Below, piece after piece: positions 54,719-62,937 of a DNA stretch of 64,000 bases. Made by a program: the position numbers and the translations under genes. Below the pieces are notes generated by a model that searched no databases, was not told the origin of the DNA, and was given only the letters and a program-made list of their open reading frames with translations. The stretch is from Pseudoalteromonas luteoviolacea. GTDB lineage: Bacteria; Pseudomonadota; Gammaproteobacteria; Enterobacterales; Alteromonadaceae. The first letter of the stretch is position 1; each line of letters starts with the position of its first letter. The stretch is from NCBI RefSeq assembly GCF_000814765.1, contig NZ_JWIC01000003.1:193501-257500 (forward strand), given 5' to 3'.

Positions 54719-56350
54719 TTGAGCATCAACCGACTACTAAGCAACATTAAAGTTGCGAATAAACTACGATTAGGCACATTAGTGGCCGTAGCAATCATCA
54801 TAGGTATTCAGTTTTCAGCGGCTAACAAGCTTCGAGAAAACATGATATCTGAACGCAAAGAGCAAGCGATAAACCTCGTGGACACATTAAGCACACAAGC
54901 GAGTGCAATGGCAAAGCAATTCAATGTGAGTGAGCGGGAACGCCAAGCACAGGTTAAACAGTTGGTAAATACCGCCCGTTATGCAGATTCGGGCTATTTC
55001 TTTCTATTTGATACACAGGGAGATATGGTTGCTCATGCAATTAAGCCGCAGCTAAACGGCCTCTCTATGACAAACCACAAAGAAGCATTTATCTCTTTTG
55101 CGTTTCGTGCATTTGTTGACAAGGTGAATAAGAAGGGCGCAGGGTTTGTCGAATATACTTGGCCTAAACCTAACTCTAAGGAGGTGTCTAATAAAGTTTC
55201 TTATATAAAGCAGCTACCGGACTGGGGGTGGGTCATAGGGACAGGCATTTACTCAGCAGATATTGAAGAAGCTTATCAGCAGGAGCTGATGTTCATCGCT
55301 ATTGAGCTTCTAATTTATATTGTTTTGTTGATGGTTGTATCAGGCATCGTGGCGAAAAATATCTCTAAGCCTTTAAACAAGTTGACACGCACCATGTCGA
55401 TGGTAGCCAGCCAAAAAGATTTAACCATTGAATTGCAACACCGTGGAGATGATGAGTTGTCGGCAATGGCGGTGGCATTCAATGCAAGCAATGCGCAGTT
55501 TAGGCAGGTGATCGATAATATTAATGTGAATACACTATCTTTGGCTTCACATGCTGAAGAGTTATCGGCTGTCACTCAGCAAATTCAATTGGGTCTTGCC
55601 CAACAAAATAGGGAAACCGAGTCAGTTCAAGATAAGGTGCTGGATTTAAAAGAGTCTGCAAATAGTGTGTTCGATCAGAGCCAGAATGCTTTGAAGCTGA
55701 TTGACAATGCCAGTGGGCTAACTGAGCAAGGTAAACAGCATATTTTTGATAATGCACATCAGATTGAACTGGTCGCTCAGCGTGTAGAGTCCGCTTCTAT
55801 GTCAGTGAAAAAGCTGGAAGAGAGCTCTGCGCAAATTGGTGAAGTGCTAGATGTGATCCAAAAAGTTGCCGAGCAAACCAATTTACTAGCGTTGAATGCG
55901 GCAATTGAAGCGGCGCGTGCCGGTGAGCAAGGCAGAGGGTTTGCGGTCGTAGCTGATGAAGTAAGGACATTGGCAATTCGTACACATGAATCTACAGAGG
56001 ATATTCAGTCTATCATTGAGCAGTTGCATGCCGGTGTATCAGAGACAGTGGGCGAAATGGAAAAGTGCAAAGACTCAACAGAGAAAGGGTTAACAACGAG
56101 CAAGCAATGTGATCAGATTTTGGTTGAAATAGACAATGCAGTGAAGCAAATTCAAAGCTTTGGTCAAGGTGTGGCGAGTTCGGCGAAGGTACAGTCCGAT
56201 GCGATGAATAGTATTGCTGATAATATCAGTGGCATAGTCACTGTTTCTCAGCAAACGGAAGCCGGTGCAAAGCATACTAACTCCTCTAGTCGTCAGCTTA
56301 GCGAAATGTCACAGCAGCTAAGTGATATGGTGGGAGAGTTTGAAGTTTAA
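54719..56350 (+). CDS. Methyl-accepting chemotaxis protein with single Cache domain
   Basis: 543 residues from a TTG with GAGGG eight bases upstream. This start gives the usual short basic N-terminus before helix 1 ([26 protein letters not shown]); the frame extends 66 codons further up. The periplasmic part is an sCache_2 domain ([51 protein letters not shown]), known to bind small carboxylates and similar ligands. Helix 2 ([20 protein letters not shown]), HAMP and the signalling hairpin follow, with its tip [19 protein letters not shown]. There is no obvious C-terminal receptor-methylase pentapeptide. The ligand is unknown. Confidence 0.9.
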   Translation: MSINRLLSNIKVANKLRLGTLVAVAIIIGIQFSAANKLRENMISERKEQAINLVDTLSTQASAMAKQFNVSERERQAQVKQLVNTARYADSGYFFLFDTQGDMVAHAIKPQLNGLSMTNHKEAFISFAFRAFVDKVNKKGAGFVEYTWPKPNSKEVSNKVSYIKQLPDWGWVIGTGIYSADIEEAYQQELMFIAIELLIYIVLLMVVSGIVAKNISKPLNKLTRTMSMVASQKDLTIELQHRGDDELSAMAVAFNASNAQFRQVIDNINVNTLSLASHAEELSAVTQQIQLGLAQQNRETESVQDKVLDLKESANSVFDQSQNALKLIDNASGLTEQGKQHIFDNAHQIELVAQRVESASMSVKKLEESSAQIGEVLDVIQKVAEQTNLLALNAAIEAARAGEQGRGFAVVADEVRTLAIRTHESTEDIQSIIEQLHAGVSETVGEMEKCKDSTEKGLTTSKQCDQILVEIDNAVKQIQSFGQGVASSAKVQSDAMNSIADNISGIVTVSQQTEAGAKHTNSSSRQLSEMSQQLSDMVGEFEV

Positions 56351-56366
56351 TGTTTTAAAATTTAGG

Positions 56367-56397
56367 AGTGCAAGTAGTCAAAATAGCTACTTGTACT
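56367..56397 (+). terminator. Hairpin terminator after the chemoreceptor gene
   Basis: AGTGCAAGTAG (56367-56377) pairs with CTACTTGTACT (56387-56397), 11 bp with one wobble, 16 bases past the stop, followed by TAATTTG. Confidence 0.6.
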
Positions 56398-57091
56398 TAA
56401 TTTGAAATAGTCTCTACTTGATTAATATGTCGATGAGAAAGACAGAGCTCCCCGTTTTGATAAAGGTGTCAAATCTTTGTTAAAAACAGCTAAGGCGTAA
56501 CGCTCACATTACTAACCAGTAAGCCAATCATTAAACACAAAATAGGCTCTCTCAATTTTGCTGAAGAATAAGGTAATGCTTATAACGTTTACAGAGTCAC
56601 AGGCGTCTCACGGTAGGCGCTTTATCTCTATTAGGCGTGAGTTGACGATGAGACTAAAAAAATAATCGTCCAGCATACTATCTAACATTCAGCATATAGA
56701 CAGCATAAAACGCGCTAAGAATGCAAGGGATCTTTGTATCTGGAAGTGGAGTGCCATCAAATGGTTTCGTCAGACCTAGAAAATACCTTCAAAAAGAAAC
56801 CGCTCACATAATAAAACAGGTGATCTAAAGTAGAAAATTAGTTTTGAAGTAGGATGTATTTGTTCGGCCAATGAGCGGGGGGTCTGTAATGTAAGCTATA
56901 GCACTGATACTAAACTCACTCACTTTGTTGGGCGGGCTTATGCTGCACTTAGTTTATGCTAAAGTTGTTCGATACAGCCAGATATTGAGTTGGTTCATCG
57001 AACATAATTTATTTTTTACAATATTTGTATATATAACTTCATGTAAACCAAGCATACTAGATGTAATAGCTGTAGTTATGGTGAGATAGAT
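56398..57091. other. Long non-coding stretch, no recognised feature
   Basis: About 690 bases without a convincing gene. Short open stretches exist (for example 56721-56828, 35 codons) but lack a ribosome binding site and show no recognisable motif. It could be a decayed gene or mobile element, but no terminal repeats or transposase fragments were recognised. Confidence 0.5.
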
Positions 57092-57550
57092 ATGAGTAGC
57101 TGTGAAAGTCAGATTGATAATGAAGAATATAGTTTTGTGGGGTTTTGGCCAAGATTTTGGGCAAGTATAGTTGATACCATTGTCATTGTCTTAATCACAC
57201 TCCCATTAATACATTTAGTGTATGGAGAAGCATATTGGGGATCTGGTCGTGTTGCTTCGATAGAGTCTAACTTTTTAATTAGCTATATTTTACCATTAGC
57301 CGTTGTTATTCTTTTTTGGCTTTATAAGTCAGCAACTCCGGGAAAAATGGTGGTACATGCCAAAATTGTTGATGTTAAGACAGGTGAGAACCTGACAACG
57401 AAACAATCTTTCATTAGATATGTAGCATATTATGTCTCTCTGATCCCATTAGGAATAGGATTTTTATGGGTTGCATGGGACCCTAAAAAGCAAGGTTGGC
57501 ATGACAAAATAGCGGGTACTGTCGTTATCTATTCAAATAGAGATACGTAA
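57092..57550 (+). CDS. RDD family membrane protein
   Basis: 152 residues. The name-giving Arg-Asp-Asp positions are seen as FVGFWPRFWASIVDTIVIVL. Three membrane helices are predicted (TIVIVLITLPLIHLVYG, FLISYILPLAVVILFWLY, YVAYYVSLIPLGIGFLWVA), with TPGKMVVHAKIVDVKTGE between the second and third, and DPKKQGWHDKIAGTVVI at the end. RDD proteins are of uncertain function; some have been linked to Na+/H+ exchange. GGTGAG precedes the ATG. The gene stands alone. Confidence 0.85.
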   Translation: MSSCESQIDNEEYSFVGFWPRFWASIVDTIVIVLITLPLIHLVYGEAYWGSGRVASIESNFLISYILPLAVVILFWLYKSATPGKMVVHAKIVDVKTGENLTTKQSFIRYVAYYVSLIPLGIGFLWVAWDPKKQGWHDKIAGTVVIYSNRDT

Positions 57551-57711
57551 GTCATTACAGTTAAATTCAACGAGGCTAGTTTTGTTTACTGGCCACTTCT
57601 TACTTAATTTTCTCACTATATTTGTTCAAAAAACATTCTCTTCAGTGCAATATAACCTTCATTAAATCACGATAATTTAGCCTGCAAATAAAATCAAAAA
57701 AGAGTGCAGTG

Positions 57712-58815
57712 ATGCAGCAAAGTGACCGTGCTTGGGGAAAATACCTTATTATTTCGATGACAATAGTGCTTGTATTGGTGCTTTCTTTATTATTTTTTGA
57801 ATACCCCTTTAAAAGCAGTAATATTGAGCGTGATCAAAAAGCAGTCAGCGCCTTAGCCAGGGATGAAGTAAGTCGTGAAGATGAGCAGGCGACAATCTCA
57901 AAGCCTATCTTACCAGTTGAAATAAAGTCCCGAGCCATTGGCAAGCATACTGTCGCCTCAAAGAATGTCACATCGAGTGAGCGGCTTGAAAGCACGTTGG
58001 CGCAACTGAGGGTAAACATTGCACAAAGTAATGAGCCATTGCAGCACGCTATAATGGGCCCAAGTAATACACATATTGTATTTCGCAGTCACTTACTTAT
58101 GCTACTTGAAGAAGACCCGAGTCTTGTCACTCACCTAATTGATGCCTTCATAGATGAACCAGACAGTTTATTGGGTAGGGAACTGAGTGCTGTGTTATCT
58201 GAATCCGGACACCCACTTGCACAAGTTGCAGCGCTGGATCTGGCGTTCGATTTATCGATGGAGGAAGCACAGCGGGCCGCTGGGTTATTATTGGTTGCCA
58301 AAATGAATGAGGTAACAGGTGAGACGAGAGATCGGGTATTAGCACATATTGATTCAGGGGGAGATCTGGGTTCAGATATGCAGCAGTTTGCCATCATGGC
58401 ATTAAAACCTGCCCCCAGTAGTGAAGAGGATTACCAAAGAGTTCACAGTACTTTGTCAAAAGTAGTTCAAGCAGAAGACCACAATGTTCGTCGCCACGGT
58501 GTTTATCAAATGGCTCAATGGGCAACCAGTAATCAAGATTTGCAGCCAGTTAGAGAATTGGCACTGAGTGATCCTGATGTTAATACACGTGCACGTGCGG
58601 TTATGTCACTGGGGGATAGTGCTTTTAAATCTGATGAAAACCGCTCAGTCCTTTGGCAAGTTGCTGATGATGTCAATGAGCCGCCGCCAATTAGACTATA
58701 TGCGCTTAAATCACTCGCCAAATTTACTTTAAATGATAATGAAATGAATAAACTACGAGTAATGCAACGTGGCCTCAAGGACACTGAGTATGCCCATCAA
58801 AATATGTATAACTAA
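57712..58815 (+). CDS. Membrane-anchored HEAT-repeat-like protein
   Basis: 367 residues from ATG 57712 (a GTG directly before is possible). One membrane helix near the start (YLIISMTIVLVLVLSLLFF) is followed by a charged linker. From ~residue 100 on, the sequence is all-helical in ~35-residue units with the HEAT pattern (HPLAQVAALDLAFD, HNVRRHGVYQMAQWA, DPDVNTRARAVMSLGDSAF, PPIRLYALKSLAKFT). It is probably a periplasmic scaffold. No catalytic motif is visible. The small RTX-repeat gene follows by 93 bases on the same strand. Confidence 0.65.
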   Translation: MQQSDRAWGKYLIISMTIVLVLVLSLLFFEYPFKSSNIERDQKAVSALARDEVSREDEQATISKPILPVEIKSRAIGKHTVASKNVTSSERLESTLAQLRVNIAQSNEPLQHAIMGPSNTHIVFRSHLLMLLEEDPSLVTHLIDAFIDEPDSLLGRELSAVLSESGHPLAQVAALDLAFDLSMEEAQRAAGLLLVAKMNEVTGETRDRVLAHIDSGGDLGSDMQQFAIMALKPAPSSEEDYQRVHSTLSKVVQAEDHNVRRHGVYQMAQWATSNQDLQPVRELALSDPDVNTRARAVMSLGDSAFKSDENRSVLWQVADDVNEPPPIRLYALKSLAKFTLNDNEMNKLRVMQRGLKDTEYAHQNMYN

Positions 58816-58908
58816 CGCGACTAGCAGTATTCATAAAAACAGAATTTGGAATGTATTTTCCAATACCCAAGTGAAACAACAAAATACAATTAAATGAATT
58901 AAGGAAAA

Positions 58909-59286
58909 ATGATGAAACTTGTAAAATTACTGATGGTAGTTGGTACATTGGCAGCCGTTTCTTTTGTAAGCTCGGCAGAGGCGCGTGGTACACATTACGG
59001 TACGGGTGGTGATGACATTATTATTGGTGGCACAGGTACAGATATCATTTACGGTTATGATGGTAACGACCGTCTTTATGGTGGCACGGGTGCTGACGTA
59101 ATTTATGGTGGTAATGGTAACGATAAATTATATGGCGAAACTGCTGCTGATACATTGTTTGGTGGTAACGGTAATGACTACCTTGATGGCGGCACTGCAG
59201 GTGATTCTTACTATGGCGGTGCCGGTTATGATATATGCAAAAATATAACAGGTACACCTTATTATAATTCTTGCGAGAGCTTTTAA
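58909..59286 (+). CDS. Small Sec-exported RTX-repeat (calcium-binding) protein
   Basis: 125 residues. A Sec signal (LVKLLMVVGTLAAVSFVSSAEA) is followed immediately by about eight nonapeptides of the GGxGxDxUx type (GGDDIIIGGTGTDIIYG, GNDRLYGG, GADVIYGG, GNDKLYG, GNDYLDGG), which bind Ca2+ in a beta-roll. The last ~20 residues hold two Cys (DICKNITG ... NSCESF). Normal RTX proteins are large and leave by a type I system with a C-terminal signal; this one is a bare beta-roll with a Sec signal and no type I exporter nearby. AAGGAAAA precedes the ATG. Its target or partner is unknown; the HEAT-like gene upstream may be co-expressed. Confidence 0.8.
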   Translation: MMKLVKLLMVVGTLAAVSFVSSAEARGTHYGTGGDDIIIGGTGTDIIYGYDGNDRLYGGTGADVIYGGNGNDKLYGETAADTLFGGNGNDYLDGGTAGDSYYGGAGYDICKNITGTPYYNSCESF

Positions 59287-59328
59287 TACTGGTCGACCAA
59301 TAAGGGAGTGAAACTCCCTTATTTGATG

Positions 59329-60522
59329 CTAGACCTTTGCAACATTGGTTGGCCAAGGATCTTCAAAAGTTCCGCCGTTTCGCCAGAAGTTAAGCTCTTC
59401 GTCAGTTAAAAAGCAGGCTTCGAGTGCTTTGACGAACCCAGAGGCTTCGTCTTTTTGGCCAATCACAGTAAGCCGACAGCGCCTATCACCAAAACGACTG
59501 TCTATTTTATCAATTTTTTTCTTTAAAATATCGTAATGCTCAGGTGTAAAACCGTGGCTTTCATCTTTTAAGATTGGTGCACGCCAAAAACCGACAAATT
59601 CCAATCCGACATTGCCATTAGCTTGGCTCCAAAGTAAAGACATATCGTCTCTGGTGGGTAACCAAAAGAACCCTTTACTACGAAATACACCATGCGTTAA
59701 ATGGTTGTGGCATACTTCCCATAAGCGAGTGGGGTGAAAGGGCCTATCATCTCGAATCACTTTCGACACTAACTTTTGATTTTGTTTACCTGACAGTGTC
59801 AAAGGCGCGTTAATCGTGCTGCGTAATTCAGGGATTAATTGCTCGACTAGAAAAAAGTTATAATCTGGAAATTGATGGAATTGTGTGACATCCATGTTTC
59901 CCCAAGCAGTACCAGAGATAGCTGCGTAAGGGTTAATTGGATGCAGAGCTTGTGCAATGGTTTCAACAGCCTTGGCGGTGATTTTATCGGTTTTGGTCAA
60001 AAATACCTGGTTCGAAAACAAGATTTGCTCTACAAGTAAGTTTTCAATTCCTCTGACTTCATTGCTTAAATTTTCTTGCCATTTCGGTACAAGTGATTGT
60101 CCAAATTGATAGTCATCTTTTAGCCACGTAGCATCAACAAGGGTGATCACGCCTTTGAGAGCGTAGTCGCGGTTATTCTTGAAAAACTCAATCAGCGGCA
60201 GTGGGTGGCTACTCCCTGAAGTTTCTATCACGATCCAGGGTGGCCGAACGTCTTTTTTTAAAGTTTTGAGCGCTACCTTGAGGTCCTTTAACCCCTTTGC
60301 ACTACTGATGCTGTAACCACTGATGGTGAAAAACTGCTTACTATCATCATCAAATACTTCTGTGTTTTTGATTAATACGCCATCGACATCAAGCTCACTC
60401 ATGTCGTTAACGACAACACCTGGGATTGAACCATGACTGGCTGATTGAGATAGCAGACTACGCAGAAGCGTTGTTTTTCCTGAACCTAAAAAACCATGCA
60501 AAATAGTAACTGGAATTGACAT
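59329..60522 (-). CDS. COG0523/CobW-family GTPase lacking the CxCC motif
   Basis: 397 residues from ATG 60522, with AAGGAT nine bases upstream; the frame extends nine codons further. COG0523 GTPases deliver metals, often zinc, to client proteins. Walker A is GFLGSGKTTLL, Walker B-like ETSGSSHPLPL, and the base-recognition motif LTKTDKI. The C-terminal CobW_C domain has RPFHPTRLWEV and RSKGFFWLPTRDD. Where most members have the metal-binding C-x-C-C (GCICC), this one reads GYSISSAKG; all three Cys positions are Ser. The metal handover role therefore may be changed or lost. A weak Zur half-site lies about 110 bases upstream (60632-60643). Confidence 0.85.
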   Translation of the reverse strand: MSIPVTILHGFLGSGKTTLLRSLLSQSASHGSIPGVVVNDMSELDVDGVLIKNTEVFDDDSKQFFTISGYSISSAKGLKDLKVALKTLKKDVRPPWIVIETSGSSHPLPLIEFFKNNRDYALKGVITLVDATWLKDDYQFGQSLVPKWQENLSNEVRGIENLLVEQILFSNQVFLTKTDKITAKAVETIAQALHPINPYAAISGTAWGNMDVTQFHQFPDYNFFLVEQLIPELRSTINAPLTLSGKQNQKLVSKVIRDDRPFHPTRLWEVCHNHLTHGVFRSKGFFWLPTRDDMSLLWSQANGNVGLEFVGFWRAPILKDESHGFTPEHYDILKKKIDKIDSRFGDRRCRLTVIGQKDEASGFVKALEACFLTDEELNFWRNGGTFEDPWPTNVAKV

Positions 60523-60846
60523 CAATTTTATCCTTGCACACCCAAACATTATCCAAAGGCACAGTATTGGATGTGCCTAAATAAAGCTGTGTGTGACTCT
60601 ATAACAAAGGTGAGTGTAATTTTAAGGATGATATAACATAACCAATTTTGACGTAAGAGTTGAGAGGACCTTTTCGACGCCTAGCAACAAAACTCATGCT
60701 GGGTAGCTCCAATATTATGGATAGTATCTTTTCGTAATGTGACGTCGATCTGTTTTCGTCATTGAACAGTATTTATTGTAAAATGCGCACTGGGTCGCTA
60801 TTTTCGAGTGGCTCGTTGTTGATTTTAGGAAACGAGAGTCGTAAAA
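60523..60846. other. Divergent intergenic region
   Basis: 324 bases between the divergent COG0523 and membrane-protein genes, with no gene seen. TATAACATAAC (60632-60642) resembles one half of a Zur site, but the other half is absent. Confidence 0.45.
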
Positions 60847-61572
60847 ATGAGACGTTATGCTGATTATTCGTTAGAAGAGTTACGCCAAGCTTATATAGAT
60901 ATTGATAAAGTTACTTATCCCGATAACTATCAAACTATTGTCGAGGAGTTGGCGCGCAGAGAGTCGATGACTGAACAACAGGCTACCTTAGATGTTAAAT
61001 CAGACGACATCGCACCTCAAGTGGATGCGGAGGGGGTTGATATCATGGATGAGCTTAGTCAGAAAAAACATGATGTAAGTGCCTCAGATAGTGTGGTGGT
61101 GACGTTAAATCCGTGGGTGAAGCGAGTTACTTCGGTGCTGACAATCGGTGGCTCATTTTTGGGCATAACACAAATCCTTACAGGGTTATCTAATATATCA
61201 GGCATCATCAACTCAGTATTATTTGCATTTTTTATCCTGATCTATGTACTCGGCATTGTGGCTGCCGTGCGATTGTTCGAAAAGTCAACAGTCAGTGTAG
61301 TCAAAGACAACTTAATATTTTGGGTTATTCAAATTCCTATGTTTATGTCTCCATTTATTGGGTATCAATTTACAAATGGGGCGTTTTTAAATATTTTTGT
61401 GTCTAGTGATACTGGGCTGAATGTTGTGCCTATGTTAGGCAGTCTCGTGCAATTTAGCTTTTTTCAGTATCATCAACCTTGGGCACTGGGTATAAATCCT
61501 GCCGCAATTCTGGTATCGGCCTACTTTTATTATGTACTAAAACAAGCAGGCAAGGCACATAACGAACAGTAA
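60847..61572 (+). CDS. Multi-pass membrane protein, unknown
   Basis: 241 residues. A soluble N-terminal helix-turn (YSLEELRQAYIDIDKVTYPDNYQTIVEELARRES) resembles a short N-terminal motif seen in several Alteromonadales/Shewanella membrane proteins. Acidic linker residues follow, then about four membrane helices (LTIGGSFLGITQILTGL, SVLFAFFILIYVLGIVAAV, LIFWVIQIPMFMSPFIGY, AAILVSAYFYYVL). No catalytic or transport motif is recognised. It converges on map with an 18-base gap. Confidence 0.6.
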   Translation: MRRYADYSLEELRQAYIDIDKVTYPDNYQTIVEELARRESMTEQQATLDVKSDDIAPQVDAEGVDIMDELSQKKHDVSASDSVVVTLNPWVKRVTSVLTIGGSFLGITQILTGLSNISGIINSVLFAFFILIYVLGIVAAVRLFEKSTVSVVKDNLIFWVIQIPMFMSPFIGYQFTNGAFLNIFVSSDTGLNVVPMLGSLVQFSFFQYHQPWALGINPAAILVSAYFYYVLKQAGKAHNEQ

Positions 61573-61590
61573 GTCGGGTTAACTACCAGT

Positions 61591-62373
61591 TTAGTTGACT
61601 GGTAGCTGCTCTTCTTCCCTTAAAGTCAGAATTTCATACCCTGTGTTTGTCACCAAAATAGTATGTTCCCATTGCGCAGATAATTTTCGGTCTCGAGTCA
61701 CTACAGTCCAGCCATCTTTGAGCGTTTTGACTTTAGGTTGGCCTTGATTGACCATTGGCTCGATTGTAAATGTCATACCGGGTTTTAACGATAACCCTTC
61801 ATGAGGCTTGCCGAAGTGAAGCACATCTGGACCTTCGTGCATCTCGCTACCAATACCATGGCCGCAAAACTCTCTGACAATGCTATAACCCCGCTCCTCA
61901 GTGTAAGACTGAATAGCATGACCTATATCTCCCAGCGTGGCGCCCGGTTTGACTTGTTTAATTCCTTGCCACATGGCTTCATAGGTGGTTTGCACCAACT
62001 TTTTAGCAAGCCCTTGCGCTGCCGCCATGACATACATTTTACTAGAATCGGCAAGGTAACCTTCATATTTAAGGGTGATATCGACGTTGATGATATCGGT
62101 AGACTTAATTTTTTGATTGGCCTTTGGCATGCCGTGACAAACGACTTCATTAATTGATGTGTTGATTGCATAAGGGTAGCCATATTGCCCTTTTGTTGAT
62201 GCAATTGCACCAAGCTGTTGCGTTATATACGCTTCAACAAAGTCATTCACTTCCATTGTTGTGAGCCCAGGTCGGATAAAGTCATCAAGCGCTTTAAACA
62301 CGCGGGCTAATAATTTCCCTGACTGCTTCATCTTGATGATTTGGGCTTGGTCCTTAATGATCACAGGATTCAT
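61591..62373 (-). CDS. map: Methionine aminopeptidase, type I
   Basis: 260 residues; it removes the initiator Met from new proteins. The five metal ligands are visible: Asp in IINVDITLKYEG, Asp in GYLADSSKMYV, His in CGHGIGSEMHEGP, Glu in FTIEPMVN and Glu in SAQWEHTILV. The His in NEVVCHGMP is also conserved. The second-ligand segment (YEGYLADSS for the usual GWHGDTS) departs from the housekeeping form, so this may be a second, specialised enzyme. It overlaps the upstream ParD-like gene by 20 bases, a pairing seen in other gammaproteobacteria. Confidence 0.9.
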   Translation of the reverse strand: MNPVIIKDQAQIIKMKQSGKLLARVFKALDDFIRPGLTTMEVNDFVEAYITQQLGAIASTKGQYGYPYAINTSINEVVCHGMPKANQKIKSTDIINVDITLKYEGYLADSSKMYVMAAAQGLAKKLVQTTYEAMWQGIKQVKPGATLGDIGHAIQSYTEERGYSIVREFCGHGIGSEMHEGPDVLHFGKPHEGLSLKPGMTFTIEPMVNQGQPKVKTLKDGWTVVTRDRKLSAQWEHTILVTNTGYEILTLREEEQLPVN

Positions 62374-62560
62374 ATTGCTTCTTTTTTACTTGTTCTAGTT
62401 CTATTTTTATTAGCTCTGCGAATGGCTTGTCGGGGTTTTGCTCTGCTAGGCGGCCCATTTTTAGCCAGAATTCAGCTTGTGAGTTGATTGAGCGAGACAT
62501 AACTTGGCTGGCAAGGCGGATCTCTTCATGGAGTTCTTCGGAAATTTTAACTATGCCCAT
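62354..62560 (-). CDS. ParD-like protein overlapping map
   Basis: 68 residues from ATG 62560; the frame runs 27 codons further up but the conserved part starts here. MGIVKISEELHEEIRLASQVMSRSI looks like a ribbon-helix-helix N-terminus, followed by NSQAEFWLKMGRLAEQNP, as in the ParD-like antitoxin family (PF11903 type). Its 3' end overlaps the methionine aminopeptidase start by 20 bases, so the two are translated together. No ParE-type toxin gene is present. It may regulate the pair rather than neutralise a toxin. Confidence 0.72.
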   Translation of the reverse strand: MGIVKISEELHEEIRLASQVMSRSINSQAEFWLKMGRLAEQNPDKPFAELIKIELEQVKKKQYESCDH

Positions 62561-62705
62561 TTTTATATGATTTACTACAAAACGTATATGGATTATATTG
62601 TTTGTTCTGTTTTTATGCAACGACAAAATAGGCGGCAGCACCGTAATGTCGTTTAAACATGTTTTTAAACGAGATTGTTGCGTATTTAGGCTCGAATTTT
62701 TGGCA
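62561..62705. other. Upstream region of the ParD-like/map pair
   Basis: Short AT-rich stretch with the promoter of the pair; no clear RHH operator repeat was made out. Confidence 0.4.
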
Positions 62706-62740
62706 TAAAAAAACGCCCAGTAATGTGTGCATCTGGGCGT
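62706..62740 (-). terminator. Rho-independent terminator, probably of rsmF
   Basis: On the minus strand ACGCCCAG (62740-62733) pairs with CTGGGCGT (62720-62713) and runs into T7. It lies about 200 bases past the rsmF stop; nothing else is coded in between. Confidence 0.8.
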
Positions 62741-62937
62741 AGGGGAAGGCTCATATGGAGCCGTGCGCTAACTTAAACACCTTCTAAAACATTAAGGGAG
62801 AAGTAGAAAGTTCTTTAAGTGTAGTTAATGCATTACAAAAGTTACAAACAGAATGACATTTTTAAAACATATAAAAAACATGGTGTTATAGTCATATAAA
62901 TTAATAATCTTAAAGTTGTCAAAAAGTTCTAATCAGG
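62741..62937. other. rsmF 3' untranslated region, no gene seen
   Basis: About 200 bases between the rsmF stop and its terminator, holding one small inverted repeat (GGCTC-ATATG-GAGCC, 62749-62763). A small RNA derived from the 3' end is conceivable but unsupported. Confidence 0.4.

Noticed and set aside
56721..56828. 35-codon ORF in the long gap
   Set aside because: No ribosome binding site and no recognisable homology or motif.
60632..60643. Zur site upstream of the COG0523 gene
   Set aside because: One half (TATAACATAAC) matches the consensus well, but the other half is absent and the distance to the start is about 110 bases.
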